Shown in pieces: positions 53,778 to 64,000 of a stretch of 64,000 nt of DNA (position 1 is its first letter; each line of letters begins with the position of its first letter). The notes under the pieces are model-generated. The model was not told the origin of the DNA. It saw nothing but the letters and a program-made list of their open reading frames with translations, and ran no database searches. Source of the DNA: Chara braunii (Eukaryota; Streptophyta; Charophyceae; Charales; Characeae); NCBI GenBank assembly GCA_003427395.1, contig BFEA01000232.1, positions 1,799,942-1,863,941 on the forward strand, given 5' to 3'. The position numbers and the translations under genes were made by a program.

Positions 53778-54248
53778 GTGTGGACGTTTGTAGAAGCTCG
53801 ACTTCTTGGCGATGAGGAAGGCGAAGAAGAACCTGTGGTGGAAACTCAGGTTCTTGGCGATGAGGAAGGCGAAGAACCCATGGTGGAAGCTCGGCTTCTT
53901 GGCGGTGAGGTGTCGGTTGGCATCCAGGATACCTTACCGGTTATGCATAGTGAGTCTAGGTTGACGATGCCTCTTCACATGGATCCAGAGCAGAAAGATC
54001 ATGATTCTTCGTCCACCCGCTGCAGTGAAGAACAAAGCGATCGAGCGTCTGTCCTCAGTACCGGTCAGAAAATGCTACTTAATGAAGCCATCGAGTTGGT
54101 TAGCGACTCAGCTGCCATCGAGCTGGTTAGCGACACCGCTCTAGTCGAGATGCAGAACATCGAATCCTCCGTGGGCGTTGGCACAGTGGCGCGGCAGGAG
54201 GCCGATTTCCCTCGAAAGACTCCCGAGCACGGTACAATTTGTGAATAG
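53778..54248 (+). CDS. Acidic ORF with short internal repeats
   Basis: 156 codons. The start has three ~15-residue repeats (VEARLLGDEEGEEEP, VETQVLGDEEGEEP, VEARLLGGEVSVG); later a doubled AIELVSDSAAIELVSDTALV. The rest is Ser/Glu-rich and likely disordered. It follows the 62-residue repeat ORF by 40 bp on the same strand and could be its continuation after a frame change. Confidence 0.45.
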   Translation: MWTFVEARLLGDEEGEEEPVVETQVLGDEEGEEPMVEARLLGGEVSVGIQDTLPVMHSESRLTMPLHMDPEQKDHDSSSTRCSEEQSDRASVLSTGQKMLLNEAIELVSDSAAIELVSDTALVEMQNIESSVGVGTVARQEADFPRKTPEHGTICE

Positions 54249-54449
54249 TAGCACTCACATATCTGTCACTGTTCACCTCTCTGGTCATCCAGATTGATAT
54301 GATGGGCTCATGTAGCTATTATCACCTGTTAAATAAAAGTTTGTGGGTTGTGTGTTGTTTTCTATGCTTTACAGGTGTGAGGTTATCATTGTCCCTGCCC
54401 ATGAAGCCTTCAAAAACCATGCGTCGGAAAATCGTTTTTAGGGAGGTCA

Positions 54450-55466
54450 TTGGCTGCTTTACCGAACAAGTCCTCGTCAAGTGTAGGGTTGTTTAAAAGA
54501 GTCCAGATGCCTCGCCTTTCTGAGAGAGCTGTTAAGGTTTTGAAGGCTTGTGGAATAGATAAGGAGGAACCTTTGCAGAAACATGTGGCTGCGTCTATTG
54601 AAAGCGTTACTGCTTTGTCTGATGGGTTTGATGACGATGCCAAAAGGGGATCGTCAAAGACCCGTATCCTAAGCACATCGCCAAGGACACATTTAACAGT
54701 CGGGGTTATAACTATTCTACAAAAAATGGCACACAGTTCTTAACTAGTTCGTTCCGGTGGTTAAGCTGGTTTTGGCGGCTCATCAGAATTTTTCGTGGGT
54801 GTTTGTGCAGTTGCAGCTACATCATCTTTTCGCATATCGTTGCCTACTGAGGAGTTTAGCGCTACAGACTTGAGAATGTTGCAGGACGTCTGCGGAGATT
54901 TCAGCAACGGCCAAGAGGTGGTTTCCTCGATTCGCAAAGGGACCAGTTGTATTTTGTTGAGCAGAATAAATCTTCAGACTATTGTCCAGGGGGAATAGCT
55001 TTGCGACGAGGTGGTGGAGTTTTACTTGGCCTTGGTTGGCAAAGCTACGTTGTCAAGGTGTCCCTCTATTTATACTTTCAGTCCGTTTTTCTATACCAAG
55101 CTCGTCGATGAGGGATGTCGACATGATAGGGTTGCGAGATGGATAAAAGATGTGAATTTTTTTCGTACGACATGCTCATCATTCCTCTTCATAAAAATCG
55201 AGTGCAATGGACCCCATTATGCGTCTGCGAAGGACAGCTGGAGTACTACGACTCCCTCCTACAAGACAATGGTGGTTTTTCTTCCCAAGTGTTTGGCAAC
55301 TTTACGAAATACCTCTCTGACGAAGCAGTTCGTCAACTTGGTCAACATTCATGGACCTCAAGGTGGTTGTTCATAGTGTCCTTCGGAAGTCGGACGGGTC
55401 GAGCTTCGGTGTTTTCATGCTCGTTTTTGCTGCTTTCCGGCACCCAGTCATCCGTCATCATTTTCG
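54450..55466 (+). pseudogene. Ulp1/SENP (C48) cysteine protease-like pseudogene
   Basis: A leader MPRLSERAVKVLKACGIDKE (from ~54507) and LPTEEFSATDLRMLQDVCG are followed by LLSRINLQTIVQGE, a TAG at 54996 where Trp of 'WLND' is expected, then LCDEVVEFYLALVG, FSPFFYTKLVDEGCRHDRVA and RWIKDVNFF. After a frameshift at a T7 run (~55157): DMLIIPLHKNRVQWTPLCVC and LEYYDSLLQDNGGF. In the third frame: HSVLRKSDGSSFGVFMLVFA (from 55375). These match Ulp1 motifs 'WLND.VI.FY', 'FFYT.L', 'W.K.VD.F', 'D...P.H...HW.L', 'YYDS', 'Q..G.DCGVF'. The catalytic His is Gln (VQW) and the catalytic Cys is Phe (SSFGVF); the partner Asp of YDS is kept. Ulp1 normally removes SUMO; transposons also carry such domains. Confidence 0.75.
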
Positions 55467-55559
55467 ATAGCCCAAAACGACATTCCAAACATCAGGCTGA
55501 GGATTGCGGTGGACATACTTCAAGGCTTATAATAATACCCCTATTTTAAAAATACGTAA

Positions 55560-56130
55560 ACTTTTTTATTCGCAAGGTCATAAACAGAAGTGCGAATTTA
55601 CTCTCACTTAGACTAAGTGCTAGCAGTCGGTCGGCTCGAGTTGCGATGTTGTTTTGATGAGGTAGAGGATTGTAGTGGACATTTTGATCAAGTACACGCT
55701 TAGATGTCGATGTGAATATCCCGGCCTCATGCTGCAGTATTTTTTAAGGGTTCTTCATTTCGAGGAACGTGGCAGCTTTACTCATAGGACTTTCTTTGAT
55801 TTTCTTGTTTCTTTAGTTTTTCCGATGTATATGTCACAGCCTCGTGCAGCCTGTTTTTAAGGACGCCGGCAACGCCGTGCTGCCTTCGTTTGTTTGCAGG
55901 TTATTCTCTTTCCTTGCCGCCCAACATCAGCTAGAGGGTTGCAGTGCATGCTTAGGTCAAGTAGACGCTTAGATGTCCATCTGAATATCAAAGCCTTGTG
56001 CTACAGTGTCTTTTAAGTAGACGCTTAGATATCGATGTGAATATCCCAGCCTCGTGCTGTCTTTGTTTGTTTTCGGGTTATTCTCCTTATGTCGTCTACC
56101 GACCGTGGCAGTGTCGTGCTGCGTTTATTC
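55560..56130. repeat. AGACGCTTAGATGTCGATGTGAATATC repeats
   Basis: 'gcttagatgtcgatgtgaat' with 'atcccggcctcatgctgcag' or 'agcctcgtgctg' occurs near 55697, 55969 and 56023. A TGCGAAT dyad lies at 55588-55610. Non-coding; ORF 55675-55860 overlaps the repeat. Confidence 0.65.
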
Positions 56131-57320
56131 GTTTCCAGGTTGTGCTCATGTGTTACTGATGGGACAACCTTTGTCCTCTTGTGGACATTCTTTACACTCG
56201 TGCTCGTAGGACTCCATACTCTGGTTCATTTAGCAAAATGTTGGTGAAAGATATCAATCATTTCTTCTTGGTCGCTAAATTGTTTCGTGCTTATCTCTTT
56301 CTTACGTGCGACTTTATGGTATGAAAGCCTCCCTGCCCACAACTTAATATTCACATACTTTGACTCGCTCCTCTTTTGCACGTACCACTCTATTTTTCGG
56401 TTCACCCCCTCTGTCGTACTTTCCTTCCTGCAACGACCTTCTTTCCACCTGTCCCGTCTTTGCAGCTAAGGTGAATTATTCGTGTGTCGTGAACGCTTTT
56501 GTCTCCATTGAATGCTGATTGTTGCTTCCATATGACAATTGCGAATTTACTCGCAATTCGGAAGCCAATTATCACCAGAATGTATGTGTGTTTGACGTTA
56601 TTTTATGGACTCCATGAAATTTAGTGGTACAGTAAATGATCACCAATTTTGTTATCGCCAGAATACATGCGCTAGTCTCCACTGAATACTGACTATTGTT
56701 TCCGTATGACAAATGCGAACATATTCGCAATACATTTGCGATGAGACCGTTCATATCTACAAATTTGTCAAAACGATTACCTTTCGTGTTGTCACCAGAA
56801 ATTTGTTCATATCTGCAAGTTCGTCAAAATGATCATCAATTGTGTTATCGTCAGAATGTATACGTGATTGACCCTGCGCTTCGACGTTGTTTATCGCTAA
56901 CGGCTGGATATGCGGCATTCTCCAAAATGGATGATTGACCAAAATTGTTACCTTATGTGTTCTCACCATAAACCTGATCATTTATGTAAGTTCGCAAAAA
57001 ATGATATATTGCCGAAATGATTACCTTCTGTCTTATTGAAAAAATTGATAACTCGCAAAAAGATTGTCCTTTGTGTCATGTCTTGTCGAAAGTGAAATTG
57101 ACTCCTCTAGCTTTGATGACATTCGTTTCTATCCCGCTTAAAGCGCCTTCTCACCTTTTTCGACGACTTACTGTGCGAAAGCATGTGCGAATTAATTCGT
57201 AGTTTAATATTCTCTCCTCTACCTTTGCTCAAGGGAATTTACAACTCGCTTAGAACGCCTCCTCACCTCTTACGACTATTACTTCTAAATTCAGAAGCAA
57301 CCTCTGTCGCACCTTTACAA
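56131..57320. other. Spacer with three TGCGAAT dyads; no gene
   Basis: Dyads at 56536-56557 (AATTGCGA / TCGCAATT), 56710-56731 and near 57183. Repeated 'gttatcgccagaatgtat' words (56640, 56845) suggest a degenerate ~200-bp repeat. No supported ORF. Confidence 0.6.
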
Positions 57321-57329
57321 TAACGGTGT

Positions 57330-57470
57330 TATGACCTTGACATCCATTATCGGACCATCAAAGGATCAGTCGACATGGTCGCTTTTAGCCTTTTGCAATT
57401 TTCGACATTATCAGACCATCAAAGCATCAGTCGACGTGGTCGCTTTTAGTCTTTTGCAATTTCCGTTAAA
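57330..57470. repeat. ~62-bp tandem duplication
   Basis: 'attatcggaccatcaaagga' and 'tcagtcgacatggtcgcttt' (57344-57383) recur as 'attatcagaccatcaaagca' and 'tcagtcgacgtggtcgcttt' (57408-57447), followed by 'tagtcttttgcaattt' in both. Confidence 0.8.
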
Positions 57471-57819
57471 AGGGGTGCATAGCGCTAAAAAGGGTGCACG
57501 ACGCCTTAACGTATCGCTGAAAGGGTTGCAAAAACATTTAATGTGCACTCGTCGTCGTCGCTTTTGTGATTCCCGATGCCCATTCCTTTTCGCTAAAAAG
57601 GGGTCGACAACGTGTCTGCCATGGGTGAGCAAGCGTGAAATCTAGTTGCAAGCTCATATAATGCAGAAATGACTGTTAACAACGAATAATAACCGTTCGC
57701 GCCTGTACCATGAGTTTTCACTCGTCTTTGTGCTACGTCGGATGCTAGACCTTGAAAATGTCTGATGCCTTACCCTTGCGCTTTGATTTTATTTCGCGCT
57801 CAACTGTCGTATTGACAGG

Positions 57820-58380
57820 TAAAGATGCACCAGAATTGCAATGATTCAAATCTGCGAGAGTGGGAACTGTATGATGCATCAGAATTGTCAGGCTCAGAGT
57901 GGGCAAGGTCCTTATGTAAGGAATATTTCCGAGTTTGAAATTGGGTTCTCCAGCTTTGGAGGCAGGTATATATAGCGCCTCTTAACCTCATCCAATGATT
58001 CAATGTGTGGAATTTATTCACATCTACGAGAGTGGGAACTGTGCGATGCATCACAATTGACAGGCTCAGTGTGGGCAAGGTCCTTCTATAAGGAATATTT
58101 CGGTGTTTGAAATTGGGTCCTCCAGCTTTGCTGGCAGGCATTACTATACAGCTTATGGCGCCTCCTGACCTCTTCCAATGACTCAATGTGTGGCATTTCT
58201 ATCCCCCTTACAACACCTCCTCACCTCTTCCAACGACTAAGTGTGCGAAAGCATTTGGGAATTAGTTCGTAACTTAAGATTTTGTCCTCTACCTTTGCTC
58301 GCAGGAATTAATGACCCGCTTAGAGCGTGTGCGAAAGAATTTGCAAATTAATTCGTAGTTTAAGATTCACTCCATATTCA
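57820..58380. repeat. ~165-bp tandem duplication
   Basis: 'gcgagagtgggaactgt', 'gcatcagaattgtcaggctc', 'gggcaaggtccttatgtaag' and 'gaatatttccgagtttgaaa' (57855-57945) recur at 58027-58112; a third partial unit begins near 58195 ('cacctcctcacctcttccaa'). Variants of the dyad ('gggaattagttcgta') follow at 58256 and 58339. Confidence 0.75.
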
Positions 58381-58399
58381 GAGGGTTGGGGTGCTCAGG

Positions 58400-59300
58400 C
58401 TCGGATTGCAGGAGGACAAAACCAAGTGCTCATTTCTAAGATGCCGCTCACATCGGAAATAGCCAAAAGGGCAGAATGTGATTTCCAGGGGGGGTCAATG
58501 TGATTTTGAAGAGGGTTGGGGTGTTGAGGTTCGGACTGTTCAGTCAACGTTTGTAGCCTAATATTAAGTTTCTACGTTGAGGATCTTTGCCCGATAAAAG
58601 AACTTGTAACGTACTATTAAGTTTGCTCGACAAAGAACAAAATGTAATATTAAGGGGATTGGGGTGCAGCAAAGAAGTTTGAGCAGGTGACATGCAGGAA
58701 AACGTACTTATTTTTCAGATGCCGCTCACCTCGAAATTAGCCAAAAGGGCAGAATGTGATTTTCTAGGGGTCAGGGTGCTGGGATGGGGGCCGTGGGGAG
58801 GGGGGCAAACAGGAGGGGGATTGAGGCGGAGAGTCATTAGGTGTCATAGGCCCTGGAACTGGTCCACGCACCTTGAAAATAGGCTTAAATAGCCAAAAGG
58901 GATTTAGGGTGTGATCCACTCACCTTAAAAATAACCAAAAGGGGAGAATGTGACTTCAAGGGGGTTCGGGTGCTGGGGTAGGGGGTGGTGGAGGGGAGGG
59001 TCAGCATGTGTCATAGGCCATGTTACAAGTTGCAGGTTGATGGGAGCACTCGAACAAACGTGGAGTTTATTCTGAGTTGCAGAGCCACCACTCCAAAAGG
59101 CTTAACCTACCTCGAAAATAGCCAACAAGGGAGAAATTTGATGTCACGGTGATTTTAAGGGGGTTGGTTATCGTTGGTGTGCTAGGGTGGTTGGGGCTGG
59201 GGAGGGGGGGGGGGGGGGGGGGGACGGTCGACTCAGTAGATGTCATAGGCCCAGTACCAAGTTGCAGGTTGATAGGTCGAGTACTCCAAGCGATGACAGT
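58400..59300. repeat. AGCCAAAAGGGCAGAATGTGA G-rich repeat
   Basis: 'agccaaaagggcagaatgtg' occurs near 58460, 58738, 58930 (variant) and 59117 (variant), each followed by a G-rich stretch such as 'gggggttggggtgctggggt'. A poly-G run of about 17 is at 59206-59222. No gene. Confidence 0.75.
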
Positions 59301-59649
59301 TGTTGATCTTGCGAGACCCATGGCAGTGCCCACTTAGCAACACTTAGCAATAATTGTATCGATTTATTTTTATTTATGTCGCTCCTCAGTTCACACTGCC
59401 AACATGAATTTCTCTTATGTACGTCGCTCCAACATGAATTTCTTCTTTGTTACAAAAAGTGAACAATCAAAAGGTTCACTTTTAACGAAATGTGTACTAT
59501 TGTGCAAGGGATTGCATAATGGACAGTAGAAGTTGGCGGTGGGGTGATCGCACAGTGTGGGATGCACAAACCAGCCAGCGTTCCATGACAACCCTGTGTT
59601 CCGTACTTGTCGTTTCTCCTGCACCCTCTTGTACGCAATCCCAAAAAAC

Positions 59650-60085
59650 GGCACCCAAACAACAAGAAGAAAAATGTTCATCACACCCGCCCCCACACCC
59701 GTACACACACCACACGGTCCACATTCCCAAAGCTCACACCCCACACCCCAAAACCCATCCGTTTCAAAGACCCGCCCCCCGTCAAACATCCCCATACACC
59801 AAATAACCCTTATACACCCCAAACCTCGAAACACCCCACACCCTCTACCCCCCGTACATCGCACAACCCCCATCCACCACACAACCCCAACCACCACCCA
59901 CAATCCGACCCCCCCTCCCCTCATAAACCACACAACCCCTATATACCAAACACCTCTAAGACCCCATACCCCCAAAGACGACACGCAACGCCCCCCAAAA
60001 CCCACCCATTTCAAAGCCTACCCAAATCGTCATTCAACTAACACACTCCAAACGTCCATTAAGAAACAACCGCCCCCCCACACAA
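59650..60085. repeat. C/A-rich strand-asymmetric tract
   Basis: CACCCC-, CCCCAAA- and CACACAACCCC-type words with almost no G on the plus strand. 'ccccaaaacccatccgttt' at 59747 recurs as 'ccccaaaacccacccattt' at 59993. Pro/Thr-rich and Gly/Val-rich ORFs of up to 199 codons are artefacts. Confidence 0.85.
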
Positions 60086-63000
60086 CCCCAATGGCGGCAT
60101 AACTTTTTTGTTTTGGCAAACACGTACGTTAACACGTATTACACACCCCAGTGTCGGAAATTCTGAAAATGTGGAGGGGGCTTTTTTGGTTTTTACCCCT
60201 TTAGGTTAATGAAAACGAGCCCCCTCAAAAATTATTATTATTTTTTTTTTGTTTATGGGGCAAGCGTTGCGTTTGCTAAAACGACCCCTGTTCGTCCATG
60301 TCCGAAACTCCCCCCCAACTGGCCGCTGTGGCGCGGCACGGCCGTGGCCCTGCATGGCCGCCTTCAGGGGGGATTCATAGGCTAAGCGTATTCCAAATTT
60401 ACGCCTCCCTTCGGATCAACCAAGTTTTGTAGGTAGATTACAAATTTCACCAAAACAGTGCATCACTAACATTCAAATACAACCGAAACAACTTTTGATC
60501 AACATGGTTCAAACGACACCAATTCTCAGCCTCTTAGATAAGCGTCACGTGCCCAATATCCGAGCAACTAACCACCTTCTTTCAAACCTAAGACAACTAA
60601 CCATTCGGTGTCTTCACTTAATCGAGACTTCACTCTCACCCTTAAATGATTACTACATGCAACATCAGAACCTTTGTTGGGTTACTACCGTTAGCTAGTC
60701 TCGAAATCATAGCATAAGTTTTTGAATGAAACGAACTTCTAATAAAACATTACATCTTATGTAGTACAATACTTTTAATATGCTCTTCGCATTAGTTACA
60801 TTATCATGTTATTAATCGTGTTAGTCTAATCAAAGTTGTTCTTTTGTCAGGCACATCAACTCAACCTGGCTACGTCCATTCACATAGGACCGAAGTAAGT
60901 AACAAATATCCCCGACAACGACACCACCTTTCGAGCGCATCGGTCCCACACAAGGACCCTCCTCGCCACGTTACACATGATTTTGACATACCTGATGCGG
61001 CAGCGTGTGAGCAGCGCCGCTCTGACCAAGTGCGCCAACTATTCCTCTCACAAACTCCTACGCCAAGATAGAGTCTCGCAAGGTATAACTTACCTCCACT
61101 CGTGGTAGTTGTCACCATCCTTGGGTTGGCATATCCGCACCGAGCTATTAATTCATACCCGAGAGCTTTTAATTGCAGTGGGAGAGGTGGACCCGCCGAG
61201 GTCATTCCTCGTGAGTTATAGCATGAGGGCATTGAAGGTTACCTGCAGCTAACGGCGGAATGAAGTCCACACACGAATCGATACCTTGATCTCTCAAGCG
61301 TGACCTTATGCCGATGGATTAGGACAGTCAGTTTAACCACGTGATATTCTTTCCACCAGTACAGAATGTGGACACAACTTGCCCCTAGTCCCTTTTTCGT
61401 ACTCCGTCTCATAACTTAATGACAGAACAATCAGTTACCACTCACACAACTTCGCATAAGTAGTGTGGCGGCATGGGCGTCGCCATAGCAACCAGTTATG
61501 CAAAAAGGCATCAACGACCAATATGGCTGCGTGTTTTGTGGTACCCAGAGCCATGCACCCCCATATGGTATGGAGGGCTGAAATCGACACACAAGTGTCC
61601 GCTGAGTTGTGCGCTAGAAGTTAACCTCTTAGAATCGAGTGATCATGGATGCAGTTGTGTACCCAACCCTCATTTGCACCCTGCGCTGAGAGCTAAACAG
61701 GGTGACTCTATCGATAGGAAGCGTTAGGAACTTAGGATGGTGACAACAACACAATGACCTTCCTATCCTCAATATCCACATCCCACCAAACAATTAAATG
61801 AGCAAATCGTGTCACTGAATCTTTGTCCGGGTATTTACGAGTCAAAGCATAACGGTTATACAGTGGCTCATCGAGGCCATAGGTGGCTAACTCGCCAGCC
61901 ACTAGGTAAGAGGTATCACGAAGGGTCCCCCTTTGTGATAATATGTGACTATGTGGAGGGTTGCTCGACCGTCGCGATGAGCCCACTCTGGGGCATCCCA
62001 TAATGGGACATTGAACGAACCCTTCATATAATGAGCTGGTTACTAGACTGAAGCAAAGATTTAGAGTGTTTGTAAGGGACCCATTCATCCAATCACAAGC
62101 AGACCAAACACCTCTTTGCACTATTGTGTCTCTTATCGTGATTTCGTTCAAGAATCAAGTAAACTGTGCTTTAAGGGAGTGTTCGCTCTATGTCCTGTTA
62201 GGTGGCAGCCTAATTGTTGGATGACCTTATGCGACCGGGCTGATGCAGTCAAAGGCAAAGGAGGGGCATCACACAGACGAGGGGCTTTTATGGTGTCAAG
62301 TGACCACTTTCACTGTCACAAATGTGGTTTGTCCATCAACTACTTTGCACATCCACATAAACTTCATGAATTTATACATGCTTTCAACACATCGTGCGCA
62401 GACATTTCAATGAGGATACATTCAATGTATGGACGTGGTCAACCCTCCAAACCTCTCGTGTATTCCCATACACCCTATTTTAAAACCACTCTCAACTAGA
62501 CATCACTCAATCCGTCCTTTATTTGCTACTCTTGCATAGTCATTCAAAAAATGTTGAGATGAAAACCAGAGGAATATCCTTTCCCCTAAAGGGTCCGTTT
62601 CCTGAGTGCGCAAACCGAACTGTTGTCGACCGATTCCAGAAAATAAATATTCTCGAAGAATCCGACTGAAAGCCTGAAATGAGTCAACTTTTTAGTCGAT
62701 TTAATTTGTATCACAATATAAGCTAAGCCACCATTCATATATTCGAAATGAACAGAGAGTACACTTTATTACAACTTGGTTCCAAATCTAACCATTTTTC
62801 CCCCTCTTGAGCATGCACCAGAGGTTAACATAAATTTTGACAACGTTTTCCCTAATCGAGGTGAACCGCTAACATTTTACAAGACTAAACTAATATGACT
62901 TTTGAAGAGTTAGGAAAAAAAAGGTACTTCCCCTAAGAAAGTAGACTCCCAAAGCTCTTGCTAACCCAAATCGAATGAAAACTCTCCTAGGATTATGACT

Positions 63001-63329
63001 TAAATTTAACACCTGACTCACCCTTCATGTCTAGTGGCCATCCGAATAACATTTCTTTCAGAAAAACGTGCTCCCAAGATTTACACCATCCCTCGCTTGT
63101 GGCTAGGGTCACCCCACCCTATGCTCACTACCCACAACCAAAGCTACTCTACCTAGTTCTGAAGTACTGATCGAGCATTTATGCAACTAAGATACAAAAA
63201 GGTACCCCAACACTAAATGACAAAGGAAAGTATAATCGCTATTCAAGATTATCACCTCTCACCACACCCACATATGACTTTTTTTGCCTGTTTTTCACAC
63301 AATGTCCAGTTATGTAAGTAAAGGATTAA
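60086..63329. other. No supported gene
   Basis: Only short frames. One at 62116-62499 ends with FHCHKCGLSINYFAHPHKLH, a single C/H-rich stretch that is not enough for a zinc-finger call. A GC-rich hairpin-prone block ('ggccgctgtggcgcgg', 'cacggccgtggccctgcatg') is at 60320-60362. Confidence 0.4.
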
Positions 63330-63359
63330 CAGTTTACCCTTTACATAATGAGCATCCGA

Positions 63360-63870
63360 CTAAACCACCCAACACGAGGACATGTCTAACCTGCGTCGTT
63401 TGTTTAGAGTTTGCTAGCCAGCCAGACGACCCAACATGGGGAACGTGACCGATCTACCTATGTAGTATCTGAGCTAAGAGTTTACTACTTTATTCTCTTG
63501 TTAGTGGCATATGACTAGACGACCTAACACGAGGAACAAATCCAATCTGCCCAAGAACGCGCACCACGAGTATACATAACTAGATCGTCCACCACGGGGA
63601 TATGTCTAACCTTCCTAGTCAGTATATAGTTTAATAATTTATTATACATTTCTGTTGAAGGATTGTAGGTAGACAACCAAACATGGGGGACATGTCTAGC
63701 CAGTCAAACCACCCTGTACGTGGGATATGTTTGACTTGCCCACTTAGTATATGAGTAAGGAGTTGACTTTGTTCTTTCGTTAGTGATATATAACCGGACC
63801 ACCCAACACGGGAAAAATGTCGAATCTTCCTAATAAAGGCAAATAACTAGACCACTCAACATGGGAATAA
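63360..63870. repeat. Degenerate ~60-120-bp tandem repeat (CCACCCAACACGRGG)
   Basis: 'accacccaacacgaggacat' at 63364, and related cores near 63427, 63519, 63590, 63681, 63711, 63798 and 63853, most followed by 'gtctaacc' or 'gtcgaatc' and 'tagtatat.agt'. The array leads directly into the terminal hairpin. Confidence 0.65.
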
Positions 63871-63886
63871 AGTCAATAGTTATGTG

Positions 63887-63984
<98 letters not shown>

Positions 63985-64000
63985 CACAGAACTATTGACT
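63871..64000. repeat. (TA)n tract bounded by a 23-bp inverted repeat
   Basis: The left arm 'agtcaatagttatgtgacaa'+tat (63871-63893) and the right arm 63978-64000 are reverse complements at 22 of 23 positions. Between them is pure (TA)n of about 85 bp, so the whole 130 bp can fold into one hairpin. The right arm ends exactly at the window edge, so it may extend further. Confidence 0.9.

Noticed and set aside
59206-59222. Telomere-like G-run or G-quadruplex array
   Set aside because: A single poly-G run in a G-rich repeat; no TTTAGGG-type telomere repeat nearby.
59415-60102. Gly/Val-rich (minus) and Pro/Thr-rich (plus) ORFs of 104-199 codons
   Set aside because: The DNA is a C/A-rich strand-asymmetric tract in which stop codons are rare on both strands; no motif.
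61060-62100. rRNA or tRNA-like words in 61-62 kb
   Set aside because: No cloverleaf or conserved rRNA core could be assembled from them.
62116-62499. Zinc-finger protein from CHKCGLSINYFAHPH
   Set aside because: A single short C/H cluster, no repeated finger and no flanking coding evidence.

Overview
The window looks like nuclear DNA of a photosynthetic eukaryote with a large, repeat-rich genome. The support is long stretches without genes, many microsatellites, a decayed Ty3/gypsy retrotransposon, small non-autonomous DNA elements, a 402-base assembly gap, and an island of organelle-derived DNA with fragments of mitochondrial-type rps12 and plastid 16S rRNA, trnV-GAC and psbC. A streptophyte alga such as a charophyte would fit, but that is inference. 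No gene in the window looks both intact and familiar. Most recognisable coding sequence is interrupted by stops and frame changes, so 'pseudogene' is the default reading.

Layout. 1-18.4 kb is repeats: degenerate tandem duplications, GATG/GATA, CA, TA and AATC tracts, a fold-back element (9.06-9.33 kb), and two families of CG-rich 'GTTCG' elements. One family has about 700-735 bp copies at 4.87, 12.74 and 27.70 kb with CAGGGT-type ends; the best copy has a perfect 8-bp target duplication, as in hAT elements. About 19.1-26.0 kb is one decayed Ty3/gypsy element in canonical order (gag, zinc knuckle, RT, RNase H, integrase, chromodomain-like tail), with a GC-rich insertion and the gap inside gag. 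27.4-29.2 kb is the organelle island, itself hit by one of the CAGGGT elements. 29.9-30.7 kb is a ~144-bp satellite.

32-38.5 kb holds the least explained coding content: at least four tandem, same-strand (minus) diverged copies of one unrecognised ~300-residue protein family, plus a stray 5' piece, separated by conserved spacers. 38.8-41.6 kb (minus) is a broken transposase-like gene of the type with a GMDQ-K motif and a 'HTDIDATFS' motif. 42.1-43.7, 44.3-45.1 and 46.6-47.7 kb are three different tandem repeat arrays.

47.9-55.5 kb (plus) is a run of broken ORFs: a ParB-like domain (NGQHTV motif), then a segment arranged like a circularly permuted DNA methyltransferase, acidic and tandem-repeat regions, and finally a Ulp1/C48 protease-like domain whose catalytic His and Cys positions both appear substituted. 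ParB plus methyltransferase plus Ulp1, about 7 kb from a transposase-like gene, suggests a decayed large mobile element or captured virus/phage-type module; this is the best candidate for an undescribed system. Across 30.7-58.4 kb, and apparently not in the first 30 kb, a 20-23 nt dyad (TGCGAGT ... ACTCGCA type) recurs dozens of times in otherwise unrelated repeats and spacers. The right edge ends in a (TA)n tract bounded by a 23-bp inverted repeat.
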